Below are positions 38,966 through 47,314 of a DNA stretch of 64,000 bases, one piece after another; positions within the stretch are counted from its first letter, which is position 1, and the number at the start of each line of letters is the position of its first letter. The position numbers and the translations under genes are program-made. The notes beneath the pieces were generated by a model. The model saw only the letters and a list, made by a program, of their open reading frames with translations, searched no databases and was not told the origin of the DNA. Location: assembly GCF_018860855.1 (NCBI RefSeq), contig NZ_JAHKQE010000047.1, positions 33,984 through 97,983 on the forward strand, read 5' to 3'. Source of the stretch: Amphritea atlantica. Its GTDB lineage: Bacteria > Pseudomonadota > Gammaproteobacteria > Pseudomonadales > Balneatricaceae.

Positions 38966-40207
38966 TTATTGTCCGAAACGCCAGTTGAATGGAAAGCCTG
39001 TCGGCTCAATGATGGTTTCTAGTTGTTGATACCAAACGTCGTAAGCATGACGCATTTCATCCAGGTACTGATATTGGTTGTAGATAGCATCCAACCCTTT
39101 TTTGCTGTGGCCAATCATCAACTCGGCAACTTCTTGCGTGGTGATGGCTGACATTCGCGTTCGCATCGTTCTGCGAAGATCATGCATAGACCAATGTTCC
39201 ATCTCAACACCAAGCGATCTGCAAGCCCAGATTTTCACATTGTTAGGAATAGTGGTATCAAAGCCATTTGTGGCAAGCTCTTCTTGTCCGTTCGCGGGAA
39301 ACAAGTAGGTTGATTTGCTCATCTGCATCGCCAGTTCAATCAGCTCAATAGCTGGCTTAATCAATGGCCGCATGATCGGCGCTCCAATTTTCTCACCTTG
39401 TTTGCGGATCTCTATGGGCACTGTCCACATTGCAGATTGCAAGTCAAAGTGATGCTTTTCAGCTTGAATGAGTTCTCCCTTACGGCCTCCCAATAACAGA
39501 AGCAATTTTATGTAGATGCGATTCTTCTCAGTTATTTTTGACTCGTGTAAATAGCGCCAAAGTATCCTGATTTCGTTGTCATTTAGCACCCGAGTTCGTT
39601 TGCCTTTCTTGCCGCCGACTTTCTTTGCTGTGATCCCCGCGGCAGCGTTAATTTCCAAGATTTGTTCATCGATCAGCCAGTCATAGAACTTATGCAGCAC
39701 AGACACTAGGCGTTCTGTGTTTGAGGGGGACGACTCCGAAACCTCACGAAGACAGTTTCGTAAGGACAATTCATTGATGTCAGTTAATGGATACTTGCCA
39801 AGTCGGGATAGCAAATATATTTCACTGCTGCGTTTTTGGTAGTGCCAAGTTTTCTCCTTTAGCCCTTGCTTACCGGCAGAGTCTATCCAGTCTCGAAAAA
39901 TCGATTCGAAGCTTTGATTGGCAGAATACTTGGCCCGTTCCTGCTGTAGGTAAAGCTTGGGGTTTCTACCTTGATCAAGTACTGCCCTTAACCTATCTAG
40001 CTCATTCCTGGCTTCAGCAAGCTTCATAAGTGGGTAAGTACCTATGTCTACCCGCTGTTGTTTGCCATCGAACCGATAACGAAACTGAAAAACAATTTTG
40101 CCCTTGGGCGATACCCGAGCACTTAGCCCATCTCGGTCGGCTTTTACTACGGTTTCTTTTGCTTCTTTATTTAACCTGGCATCGAGCCAGCTAACTGATA
40201 ACGCCAT
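38966..40207 (-). CDS. int: ICE tyrosine recombinase (SXT-type integrase)
   Basis: 413 residues. An N-terminal DUF4102-type arm-binding domain (WLDARLNKEAKETVVKADRDGL, KGKIVFQFRYRF) precedes the core-binding and catalytic domains. Catalytic residues visible are Arg242 (GGRKGEL), His342 and Arg345 (HDLRRTMR), His367 (IGHS) and probable nucleophile Tyr376 in IYNQY. The size and N terminus fit the SXT/R391 integrase that targets prfC, in agreement with the att site at 32357. It is followed on the same strand by the srp pair upstream (srpR stop 40209). Confidence 0.93.
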   Translation of the reverse strand: MALSVSWLDARLNKEAKETVVKADRDGLSARVSPKGKIVFQFRYRFDGKQQRVDIGTYPLMKLAEARNELDRLRAVLDQGRNPKLYLQQERAKYSANQSFESIFRDWIDSAGKQGLKEKTWHYQKRSSEIYLLSRLGKYPLTDINELSLRNCLREVSESSPSNTERLVSVLHKFYDWLIDEQILEINAAAGITAKKVGGKKGKRTRVLNDNEIRILWRYLHESKITEKNRIYIKLLLLLGGRKGELIQAEKHHFDLQSAMWTVPIEIRKQGEKIGAPIMRPLIKPAIELIELAMQMSKSTYLFPANGQEELATNGFDTTIPNNVKIWACRSLGVEMEHWSMHDLRRTMRTRMSAITTQEVAELMIGHSKKGLDAIYNQYQYLDEMRHAYDVWYQQLETIIEPTGFPFNWRFGQ

Positions 40208-40208
40208 G

Positions 40209-40478
40209 TTATAAGCCCAGCCCTAGTTTTGATTTTAATGATTGTTTACGTGATTCTGCTTTGGGTTCTGGCGCTGTACTCATAGAAGTCACTTCACCAT
40301 CTGGTGCATGGCCATCCACGGGTGCAGATGTCGTTGATAGATTGGGTTGGCTCATGTGAATTAACCCAAAGGTGGCCAGCATCCGCAGACGCTCAGCACG
40401 TTCCCGTGGTGGCGTCTTTTCCAATTCTTTGAGTAGTTCTGGGTGGCTCCCTGGGGGAATGTTGACGACAACTCTCAT
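40209..40478 (-). CDS. srpR: SrpR-like small partition protein
   Basis: 89 residues. The first half (VVVNIPPGSHPELLKELEKTPPRERAERLRMLATFGL) is a ribbon-helix-helix-like DNA-binding segment. The rest is a Pro/Ser/Ala-rich tail ending in lysines. It follows srpM with a 2-bp gap and precedes int. In SXT/R391 ICEs the srpMRC system stabilises the replicating circular form, with SrpR as the centromere-binding adaptor. Identity is inferred from position and size. Confidence 0.7.
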   Translation of the reverse strand: MRVVVNIPPGSHPELLKELEKTPPRERAERLRMLATFGLIHMSQPNLSTTSAPVDGHAPDGEVTSMSTAPEPKAESRKQSLKSKLGLGL

Positions 40479-40480
40479 GA

Positions 40481-41455
40481 TCAGGCCCCATAAAACCAGA
40501 AGCCTCGGACGTTCGCCAAAACAGACTGCTCAGGCACGATGATCTTGCTTCGTGAAAAAATCTCCTTGGCCGCTTCCTTATAAGCCAAGGCTCCACCTCC
40601 GGCGATCAATACCAAGTCCGCATTAATGCTTTCGTCGCGCATAGATTGGCGCATGGCTGTAAGAGCAACAGGCGCTACCTTTTTCATGGCAGCATTCAGG
40701 TAAGGTGAAATATCGATTTTTTCTCCAAATAGCAGTACCTGCAAGTCGCCGGTTCTCATGGCTTTTTCAAGTCGATCCATACCCACTTTGGCACCATGAT
40801 CTTCCGAAATCAGCCTATCAATGGTTTCCAGTAGCACGGACATTGCCTGAAGACTGGTTCCTGATGAGCTGTAGCGAATTTCTCCGGCCTCAAGGGCAAC
40901 CCAATCAACAGAAAAGAAGCCAGGGTCTATGACGACGACACGACCTTCTTCAATCAAGCCCAGATCACCACCTGTTTGAACCAGGTCCATATAGGCACCG
41001 GCAGGCTGCGGCAGCACTTTGACGTCATGAACGGTGATGCTGCGCTTAGGTGTTACTTGATGAATACCTTTTAGACGCTTCACAAGGTCAGACTTACGCT
41101 GTGGTTCATGAAACTGGGAAACCGGTAATCCAGTGACAACCAAATCGATGGATTCTGTTTCAGCCATTAACAAGGCGGCATGAAAAAGCGCTTTGTAGGT
41201 TTTTGTGGTGGGGTATTCCGGGTGAAGCTCTCGTTCCCAGCCTTGAAGGCGTCCAGCAGGCACACCAGCGGCCCAACGCTCATTATCGACAGACACATAC
41301 AAACAAGTTTCATCATCGCCTCCACCAATACGCTCCGGCATACGATCCGCAGGCCCGGCCCCCGCAGGCAGAATAATGGTTTTCGGTTCACTACCTGATT
41401 GGCCAATTGCCAGCTTCAGGTTTGAGTAACCGATATCTATGCCTAGTACAAACAT
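40481..41455 (-). CDS. srpM: Actin-like partition ATPase SrpM (ParM/StbA family)
   Basis: 324 residues from the ATG at 41455 (MFVLGIDIGYSN), with CAGGAG upstream. The actin-fold phosphate-1 loop is LGIDIGYSNLKLAIG, the second phosphate motif VVIDPGFFSVDW and the adenosine motif LIAGGGALAY. These are hallmarks of plasmid ParM/StbA ATPases that push DNA copies apart. It is the first gene of srpM-srpR-int, transcribed away from the oriT region. Confidence 0.88.
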   Translation of the reverse strand: MFVLGIDIGYSNLKLAIGQSGSEPKTIILPAGAGPADRMPERIGGGDDETCLYVSVDNERWAAGVPAGRLQGWERELHPEYPTTKTYKALFHAALLMAETESIDLVVTGLPVSQFHEPQRKSDLVKRLKGIHQVTPKRSITVHDVKVLPQPAGAYMDLVQTGGDLGLIEEGRVVVIDPGFFSVDWVALEAGEIRYSSSGTSLQAMSVLLETIDRLISEDHGAKVGMDRLEKAMRTGDLQVLLFGEKIDISPYLNAAMKKVAPVALTAMRQSMRDESINADLVLIAGGGALAYKEAAKEIFSRSKIIVPEQSVLANVRGFWFYGA

Positions 41456-41919
41456 ACTTATCTCCTGTGCACTCAAAGTGCTCTAACGGTTTTCAATCAA
41501 CCGCGCTGTTCACGCTTGGGCATTTCCAAGTGCTCTGGCGGTTCACTCAAATGTCATTATCAGGATTCGGTGCACTGGTGGTGGGCAGAAAGGTGACAAA
41601 TCCTTTCATCTATCTGCCTATTGCATTTTTGCAAAAGTATGAGAATAGGCTCTGTTTGGCGGCGGATGACTGAGCCAATAAAATCGAGACGCCAAACGTC
41701 GTTTGCATTCTGGCCTGAACTCGCCAAACGGTTTGTATCTTCATGGCGATACGTCTTTTTAGGCGTTTTTAAGTGAAATCGGCCTGTATCCCTTGTCAGG
41801 TATGGGATTGAGCGCGTTGATTTATATCGAGACGCCAAACAGTGATTGTTGCGGCAGTTTTACGTTTGGCGTTTCGATCCAAAAGCCAAACGGATAGTGG
41901 TTTTGGCTTTTGGGGTTAA
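41456..41919. promoter_or_regulatory. ICE origin of transfer and srpC centromere region
   Basis: The 464 bp between srpM and mobI is where oriT lies in SXT. Near srpM a direct repeat AAGTGCTCT (41476 and 41528) with following C(G)GTT may be the operator for the srp genes. Further right, GCCAAAC recurs at 41691, 41723, 41834 and 41885, with inverted copies at 41654 and 41864. Longer units ATCGAGACGCCAAAC occur at 41683 and 41827, with an inverted relative ending near 41877. These repeats suit partition-protein binding or relaxosome assembly. The nick site cannot be set here. Confidence 0.7.
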
Positions 41920-42363
41920 TTGGATGGGGAAATTGGTTTGGTAGTAATCGTCAGTGAACAATGGAAAGCAGAGGTTTCAGATTTACTTCAGCAAGAAACG
42001 GACAGGCTAAAAGCGCTGGCACGAGCTGAAGTTGATGACTTTTGGGTTACCCATTACAAGGTTCGTGAGAATGAGTCCTTTAAAGACTGGGGGCTGCTTG
42101 GTGTCCGTATCAGAGACTTTAAGTATGGCTTTGGCATTGAGTGGTACATTAACAGTTTTTACGGTCAACGAGGCAAGCGCGTAGTCTTTAGTAAGGGACT
42201 GCGTATTTCAAAGACGAAGCTGAGATATTCATTTTTGGATTGCCAAGGTTTGGCCAAAGAATGGGAGCTAGCGTTGGCCATGGAGAAAGAAGCCTTCTTC
42301 AGTGATATTCGACGCCAAGTTGATAAGCTCAACATGCTGCGTAGAAGGGTTAATGCATATTGA
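41920..42363 (+). CDS. mobI: Conjugative transfer protein MobI
   Basis: 147 residues if translation starts at the TTG 41920; no in-frame ATG lies nearby, so the start is uncertain. Recognisable segments are GVRIRDFKYGFGIEWYINSFYG and SKGLRISKTKLRYSF, as in MobI of SXT/R391 and IncA/C elements. MobI is needed for oriT recognition and starts transfer. The position beside the repeat-rich intergenic region matches the SXT arrangement. Confidence 0.8.
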   Translation: MDGEIGLVVIVSEQWKAEVSDLLQQETDRLKALARAEVDDFWVTHYKVRENESFKDWGLLGVRIRDFKYGFGIEWYINSFYGQRGKRVVFSKGLRISKTKLRYSFLDCQGLAKEWELALAMEKEAFFSDIRRQVDKLNMLRRRVNAY

Positions 42364-42405
42364 GCTTGCCGGGTTAGAATATCTAACCCGGCAAATAACA
42401 GGGAA

Positions 42406-43080
42406 TTAAATTCTTCCTTGCTCCTGAAGCCACCACCTTGGTGCCCAACTTGTGGCCCCAATTGAGAGCCCTTGGTCCCCGTTTTCTGGATAGAGTTGCT
42501 TAAGTGTTTCTAAAATTTTTGAACTAGTTTGGGCGCTAGGGTACATAGCGCGTAGCCAATAGCCGAAATAACTTTTAAAGTTAATGTGCTCACCGATTTG
42601 GTAGCTACAATTATCCATTAAAGATCTATAGTAATGGCCAATGGCAACTAAAATATAGCCTAAATCCTCATACTGTTTGTTTTCATCTTCATGACAAGAA
42701 TATCCGTATTGTTTCAGTTTTTCTTTATCAATTGTCCACCTTGTCAATTGCTCAACATGCTTTAAATTTGAGTCAGCATTGATGGTAGTGGATAGCAATA
42801 CCCAAAAATCATGAACTAGCTCATCTTTTTGTTCTTTGTCTATGCAGTCAGCGAGCACCTTCTTGATGACTTCAGAATATTTGTCAATCAGACAAATATT
42901 AGCTTCGAGTTCAGAGCCTTGAGTTTTATTCTGTTGAAGTAAATCGTGATAATCGCGAAACCCCAAATCAAGGGCTGTTTGATTCAAGCACTGGTTGTGT
43001 GATTTTTCGGGGGAAGTTTTGTGGAGTTTTTTTGCTGTTTTTTTTACGTGTGCAATTAAATTTTGTTTCTTAGCTAACAT
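42406..43080 (-). CDS. Hypothetical ICE accessory protein
   Basis: 224 residues from the ATG at 43080 (GAGGAA upstream); a GTG at 43101 is less likely. The N-terminal 60 residues, with KKLHKTSPEKSHNQCLNQTALDLGFRDYHDLL, form the lysine-rich helix plus GF.xYHxLL pattern seen in several plasmid-borne proteins of unknown role. The rest is acidic and helical. No signal or membrane segment is seen. It lies between mobI and rumB in convergent orientation to mobI, a position where SXT ICEs carry variable cargo. I do not recognise a function. Confidence 0.6.
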   Translation of the reverse strand: MLAKKQNLIAHVKKTAKKLHKTSPEKSHNQCLNQTALDLGFRDYHDLLQQNKTQGSELEANICLIDKYSEVIKKVLADCIDKEQKDELVHDFWVLLSTTINADSNLKHVEQLTRWTIDKEKLKQYGYSCHEDENKQYEDLGYILVAIGHYYRSLMDNCSYQIGEHINFKSYFGYWLRAMYPSAQTSSKILETLKQLYPENGDQGLSIGATSWAPRWWLQEQGRI

Positions 43081-43352
43081 GGCGTTTTCCTCAATAGCCA
43101 CTGATTAAAGTGCACCCCTCACCATATACGATGGCTGAAAAAAACGTTTAAATAAGGATAGTTGGTTCTCTAAAGAGATTTGCCTTTGGGGTGGGCCGGC
43201 ATCCATAAAATACCTATTTAAATGATGCCTTGACGCGATGAGTTATGTCAAGTAATTAATCTTGGATGACCCTTATGAAATCGAAAAATTAGCATCCGAT
43301 ATTTATGCACGAAAGGTATTTCCCAGTATGAGTACTGGAGCAGAAATCGGTG

Positions 43353-44621
43353 CTACTTCACTCGCGGCAACTGGTCCCAGCGTGTTGTATAAGCGGGAGA
43401 CAAATGCTCTCGCTTCATCGACCAATCTTTCTTCGTACCTTGTCCAGCAAAGAAAACCTTTCCGGCACCGCTTTGATTAATGGTGTCCAATACAGACATT
43501 AACTGTTGGCTATTGGAGCGGGTCGATACGTCATCGAATAGTCCTGGTTGAAACATGCCAGGATCGTAAAAGTCAGACAGCATGATGCCCGCTTTGGCAT
43601 AACGAAAACCATCTTTCCAAATCCGCTTGAGTAAGTGATGGGCCAGCTCGATAAAATCCCGCGTATCACAACTGGGTATCAACAACTCGCCCGATACGGA
43701 GTTGCTGTATTGCGGCTCGTTGTCCTTAAAGGGGCTGGTACGTATGAACACAGTCAGCACTTTGGCTTGCTGCTGTTCTTTGCGTAGTTTCTCAGTGGCG
43801 CGGGTTGCGTATTCACATACGGCCTCACGTAACAATTCAAATTGCGTTACTTTTACGCCAAATGAGCGGCTACAAACGATTTGTTTCTTAGTTGGCGGGA
43901 TCTCTTCAAGTTCAATGCACGACTCACCATTGAGCTCTCTGACGGTTCTATCTAAAACCACTGAAAACTGATCTCTGATGGCTCTAGGAGAGGCATTGGC
44001 CAGGTCTAAGGCTGTGGTGATACCCAAAGCATTTAAACGCTTAGAAAGCCGTCTACCAACGCCCCAAACATCATCAACCGGGACTAATGCGAGCAATCGA
44101 CGTTGCCGATCTGGATTGGTCAGGTCTACAACCCCCTGAGTGGCTGAATACTTTTTGGCGGCATGGTTAGCCAGTTTGGCGAGTGTTTTAGTCGGTGCAA
44201 TGCCTACACAGACGGAGATCCCAATCCAGTGGCCTATGCGCTCTCGCATTTGTTGTCCGAACTCGACAAGGGGTATGGCAGACTCAATACCGGTTAAATC
44301 CAAAAACGCTTCGTCAATCGAGTAAATCTCTACTCGTGGTGCCATCTCTTCCAAAGTGCGCATCACTCGGCTGCTCAAATCTGCGTACAGCGCATAGTTG
44401 GATGAAAAAGACAAAATACCATGGCGCTGCATTTCAGCTTTGATCTGAAAGACCGGTACGCCCATTTTAATACCGAGTGACTTTGCTTCACGCGACCGTG
44501 CAACCACGCAGCCGTCATTGTTGGACAACACAACGATCGGCGTATCTTTTAAATCAGGACGAAACAGCTTCTCACAACTGGCGTAAAAGTTGTTGCAGTC
44601 CACTAAGGCAAATACAGGCAT
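43353..44621 (-). CDS. rumB: UmuC-type Y-family DNA polymerase (RumB)
   Basis: 422 residues, full length for UmuC. The polymerase active site has FALVDCNNFYASCEKLF and YSIDEAFLDLT. Then helix-hairpin-helix DVWGVGRRL and the little-finger domain follow. With RumA it forms an error-prone Pol V for SOS translesion synthesis. It is 8 bp downstream of rumA. In some SXT elements rumB is disrupted by resistance genes; here it is intact. Confidence 0.93.
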   Translation of the reverse strand: MPVFALVDCNNFYASCEKLFRPDLKDTPIVVLSNNDGCVVARSREAKSLGIKMGVPVFQIKAEMQRHGILSFSSNYALYADLSSRVMRTLEEMAPRVEIYSIDEAFLDLTGIESAIPLVEFGQQMRERIGHWIGISVCVGIAPTKTLAKLANHAAKKYSATQGVVDLTNPDRQRRLLALVPVDDVWGVGRRLSKRLNALGITTALDLANASPRAIRDQFSVVLDRTVRELNGESCIELEEIPPTKKQIVCSRSFGVKVTQFELLREAVCEYATRATEKLRKEQQQAKVLTVFIRTSPFKDNEPQYSNSVSGELLIPSCDTRDFIELAHHLLKRIWKDGFRYAKAGIMLSDFYDPGMFQPGLFDDVSTRSNSQQLMSVLDTINQSGAGKVFFAGQGTKKDWSMKREHLSPAYTTRWDQLPRVK

Positions 44622-44628
44622 GGGACAG

Positions 44629-45078
44629 TCACGACTTGCGGCGCATGTTTCGCACTACATTGGTGACCACACCAAATATCTCTAACTCTGTCCCTTCAGG
44701 AATATGAATGGGCTCATACGCCTGGTTTCTTGGGATCAGCTTGACGCACGGCCTTAACTGAAGCTCCTTTACCGTGAATTCACCATGGATACCGGCGATG
44801 ACAATGTCACCGTGTTCGGCTTGGACAGAGCGATCAACCACCAGAATATCATTTGGGTGAATCCCTGCATCAATCATTGAATCACCTTCAACACGCACAA
44901 AGAACGTTGCAGCAGGTCGTTTGATGCACAGCTCGTTGAGATCCAATGTTTGTTCTACATAATCTTGGGCGGGTGATGGGAATCCAGCGGAAACACGTTC
45001 CAAGAATAATGGAATCCGAAAGCGTTTTGCTTTGATGAAAGCAAGTACGCCGCTACGGCCTATTAGCGAGACATTCAT
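44629..45078 (-). CDS. rumA: UmuD-type self-cleaving SOS protein (RumA)
   Basis: 149 residues from the ATG at 45078, with GAGG upstream. The LexA/UmuD peptidase fold shows the cleavage pair Ala31-Gly32 (VSAGFPSP), the nucleophile Ser67 in EGDSM, and the base Lys104 in TVKEL. RecA filaments trigger self-cleavage to the active form that joins RumB. It starts the rumAB operon, directly under two LexA-type boxes. Confidence 0.93.
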   Translation of the reverse strand: MNVSLIGRSGVLAFIKAKRFRIPLFLERVSAGFPSPAQDYVEQTLDLNELCIKRPAATFFVRVEGDSMIDAGIHPNDILVVDRSVQAEHGDIVIAGIHGEFTVKELQLRPCVKLIPRNQAYEPIHIPEGTELEIFGVVTNVVRNMRRKS

Positions 45079-45101
45079 GATGAACCTCGAAATCACAATA
45101 A

Positions 45102-45146
45102 TACTGTTTATTTATACAGTATCTAATGCTCTGTATATTTATACAA
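45102..45146 (-). promoter_or_regulatory. Tandem LexA (SOS) boxes upstream of rumAB
   Basis: A perfect box CTGTTTATTTATACAG sits at 45104-45119, flanked TA and TA to the full 20-bp consensus. A second near-match, CTGTATATTTATACAA, is at 45131-45146 and misses only the last G. They lie about 25 bp upstream of the rumA start, overlapping its promoter, so SOS control is well supported. Confidence 0.88.
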
Positions 45147-45714
45147 GTAAAATTGTAAACCGTTGTTGTTTGAGTAAGACGTTGGCCGTGGGTGATTTCT
45201 TTTTTGTGTTGAAAAGCTAGATGTGGGGATTGCTCGCCCTCGTCAAAGCCTGCAAGGCTTGGACAATACTGCTTCTGCCTACTGCTCTTGTTTCTGTTTC
45301 TGTTACTGATCCTGTTACTGCTACTGGTTGACGCATGGGTCAAGTAACCGTCAGACAAGGCTTATTGAACCCTTCGCAAAGGGTTTGAAAACAGTTAGTA
45401 AAATTCTGCTTCGTATTGAACTTACTGGCTTAAAGCGAAGTCAGGAGCATCATTAAAATGCTCAGTCGAACTCAGTTCAAGCCTTTTGCAACCGTTTGAC
45501 AAGGGGTTGGCTAAGCCATACGTAAAGGGTATTGGTAAGGGTTACCTAAACGGTTTAGCTAAGGCTTTCTGAAAGGTTTAGTCAAAGCCTTCATACATGG
45601 GTTCACCCAGTAGAAAGATTAAAAAAACGCTGAGGTATCCAAGGTGCATTTAGAAAAACCTGTGGCACAGTGAAATCACCTAAAGCGAACAATAGAATTG
45701 AAGAGGAACCATCA
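45147..45714. other. Repeat-rich intergenic region upstream of the exonuclease
   Basis: About 570 bp with no supported gene. From about 45271 to 45328 a degenerate hexanucleotide (TTNCTG) tract runs. At 45368-45385 AACCCTT pairs with AAGGGTT around CGCA. From about 45480 to 45600 many variants of AAGGGTT/AAGG(C/T)TT recur, with AAGGCTTT (45561) inverted as AAAGCCTT (45584). These may be a degenerate iteron-like or protein-binding array. Confidence 0.5.
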
Positions 45715-46623
45715 ATGACAAGAGCCCCTGCGCTATTTCCGCTAGAGCGCCTCGGGGATATCCCAGACAGACTAGAAGATTTTAGATTGCTGGAGCGTAT
45801 TCCATTAACGCGTGAGCCGCAGTCCTGGCCACTTGAACTATCTCCTGTGGTCGGTGATGAACAGCCAATGGTGCTGCTCGATACAGAGACAACCGGACTG
45901 TCTGCCGATGACGAGTCCATTATTGAGCTTGGTATGGTTAAGGTGCTTTACAGTCCCTCGGCTAAGCGGATTGTGTCGATTGTTGATGTGATCAGCCTGT
46001 ATGAAGATCCCGGCAAGCCAATCCCCGAGCTGATTACCGAGTTAACCGGTATCACCGATGACATGGTGCGAGGCCAGCGCATTGATGATTCACTGGTAGC
46101 GAGTTGGTTATCCGATGATCCGCTGGTGGTTGCACACAATGCACAGTTTGATCGTCCTTTCTTTGAAAAGCGGTTTGCTGCATTAGGCCATCTATCTTGG
46201 GCCTGTTCAGCCAGTGGCATAGATTGGAAGGCGCTGGGTTTTGAAAGTCGAAAGCTTGAGTACCTGCTGCTTCGCTTAGGTTGGTTTTATGAAGGACACC
46301 GAGCTGCAACCGATTGTTTGGCGATGGCCTGGTTGTTTCATTTGTTGCCCGAGTCCGTTGCAAACTTGTTGTCTGAAGCAGACAGGCGAACTGTGTTAGT
46401 TCGTGCGTTTGGTGCGCCGTTTGACGTAAAGGACTATTTAAAAGAGCGCGGTTACCGCTGGCATGACGGTGTTAAAGGTGCCAACAAACATTGGTGGCGC
46501 GAAATCAGCGAAGACGAGTTGCCGCAGGAACAAACTTACCTGGATGATTTGTATCATCGTGGCTCAGAACATGCCCACTATGACTACAAAGATGCCTGCA
46601 ATCGATTTAAGGCTTTGTCATAG
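45715..46623 (+). CDS. DnaQ-like 3'-5' exonuclease
   Basis: 302 residues from the ATG at 45715 (AGAGGAA upstream). The DEDD exonuclease fold shows LLDTETTGLSADDESIIELG (Exo I), LVVAHNAQFDRPFFEKRF (Exo II) and HRAATDCLAMAWL (Exo III). The last 80 residues (FDVKDYLKERGYRWHDGVKGANKHWWREI) form a separate small domain seen in exonuclease-like proteins of ICEs and plasmids. It likely acts in ICE DNA metabolism or repair. It is cytosolic and resembles proofreading epsilon subunits. Confidence 0.88.
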   Translation: MTRAPALFPLERLGDIPDRLEDFRLLERIPLTREPQSWPLELSPVVGDEQPMVLLDTETTGLSADDESIIELGMVKVLYSPSAKRIVSIVDVISLYEDPGKPIPELITELTGITDDMVRGQRIDDSLVASWLSDDPLVVAHNAQFDRPFFEKRFAALGHLSWACSASGIDWKALGFESRKLEYLLLRLGWFYEGHRAATDCLAMAWLFHLLPESVANLLSEADRRTVLVRAFGAPFDVKDYLKERGYRWHDGVKGANKHWWREISEDELPQEQTYLDDLYHRGSEHAHYDYKDACNRFKALS

Positions 46624-46696
46624 CCCCTTGCATATTTGAAAACCTCTGGAAAATGGAAAGTGAACTCATGGTTTAACTAACAAGAGGAATCTTTCC

Positions 46697-46996
46697 ATGT
46701 ACCAAGACACCTACATTGAATACTGGGGCGAAATCTTCGTCTCTGCCCGCATCATTGAATTTGGCATCACGTTCGAGCGCTTTCTTAAAGATCCATGGAA
46801 GCACTTGATGTCCTGTGGCCAAGAGTCTGCACCGGACGCGATTGCTGAAGGGATGCTGCCATTGCTACCAGCTCAGGCAGAAGTTGCCAGGCGCATTCGG
46901 GAGAGTGAGCAACGAGCCCTGATGTCTACAGGGTCGGACAAAGGGGTATCTCATCGCGGTAACATCGTGGTGCCACTGGTTCTGGTAGCGCATTGA
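46697..46996 (+). CDS. Small ICE-conserved hypothetical protein
   Basis: 99 residues, no signal or membrane segment. FGITFERFLKDPWKHL and ARRIRESEQRAL look helical; the end is hydrophobic. GAGG at 46683-46686 serves as ribosome site. It lies in the position of a conserved small gene at the edge of an accessory hotspot (after the exonuclease). I do not recognise a function. Confidence 0.6.
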   Translation: MYQDTYIEYWGEIFVSARIIEFGITFERFLKDPWKHLMSCGQESAPDAIAEGMLPLLPAQAEVARRIRESEQRALMSTGSDKGVSHRGNIVVPLVLVAH

Positions 46997-47314
46997 TAGC
47001 GGCTATCATCGATGGCACCAAACAAGGTCTTCACACCGATACCTGAGCGGCAATTGCAATCCAGATCAAAAAGTTGCCGCTTACTCTTCCCTACAAAATA
47101 ACTTGTGATAGGATGACACCTAATAAAATTAATTAGGTTGAAGCCTATTCAGTGTTTTATGACCATCTGTCCAGCTTCAACCGGTAGAGATTGCTAAGTC
47201 ATTGCGGATGAAGAGCAGCATTGAGTGATGCTTTTCAATGTGATTACGCGATGTCGGTCCTTACTTTATAAACAGAATTTTTAAAAAACTGGTTGAATTG
47301 GATAAACAAGACGC
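46997..47314. other. Intergenic region before the WYL gene, with candidate operator
   Basis: About 320 bp without a gene. GCGGCAA at 47047 and TTGCCGC at 47074 form a 7-bp stem with a long loop, possibly a terminator or dyad for the previous gene. ACCTAAT (47118-47124) and ATTAGGT (47132-47138) are perfect 7-bp arms around a 7-bp spacer, a fair candidate binding site for the WYL regulator downstream. Confidence 0.4.

Larger units (their letters stand above)
38719..38977 (+). repeat. Direct repeat of about 255 bp containing xis, copy 2
   Basis: Second copy of the segment at 32944-33198. Just upstream, ATCTGCACGCCTGATG (38707-38722) loosely resembles the att core, which may be chance. This copy has the integrase gene convergent and 17 bp away, so it is in the ancestral ICE position. 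Confidence 0.9.

Noticed and set aside
45053..45358. Minus-strand 101-codon frame over the rumA promoter
   Set aside because: It covers the LexA boxes and a hexanucleotide tract whose repeat yields an Asn/Arg/Ser-rich artefact.
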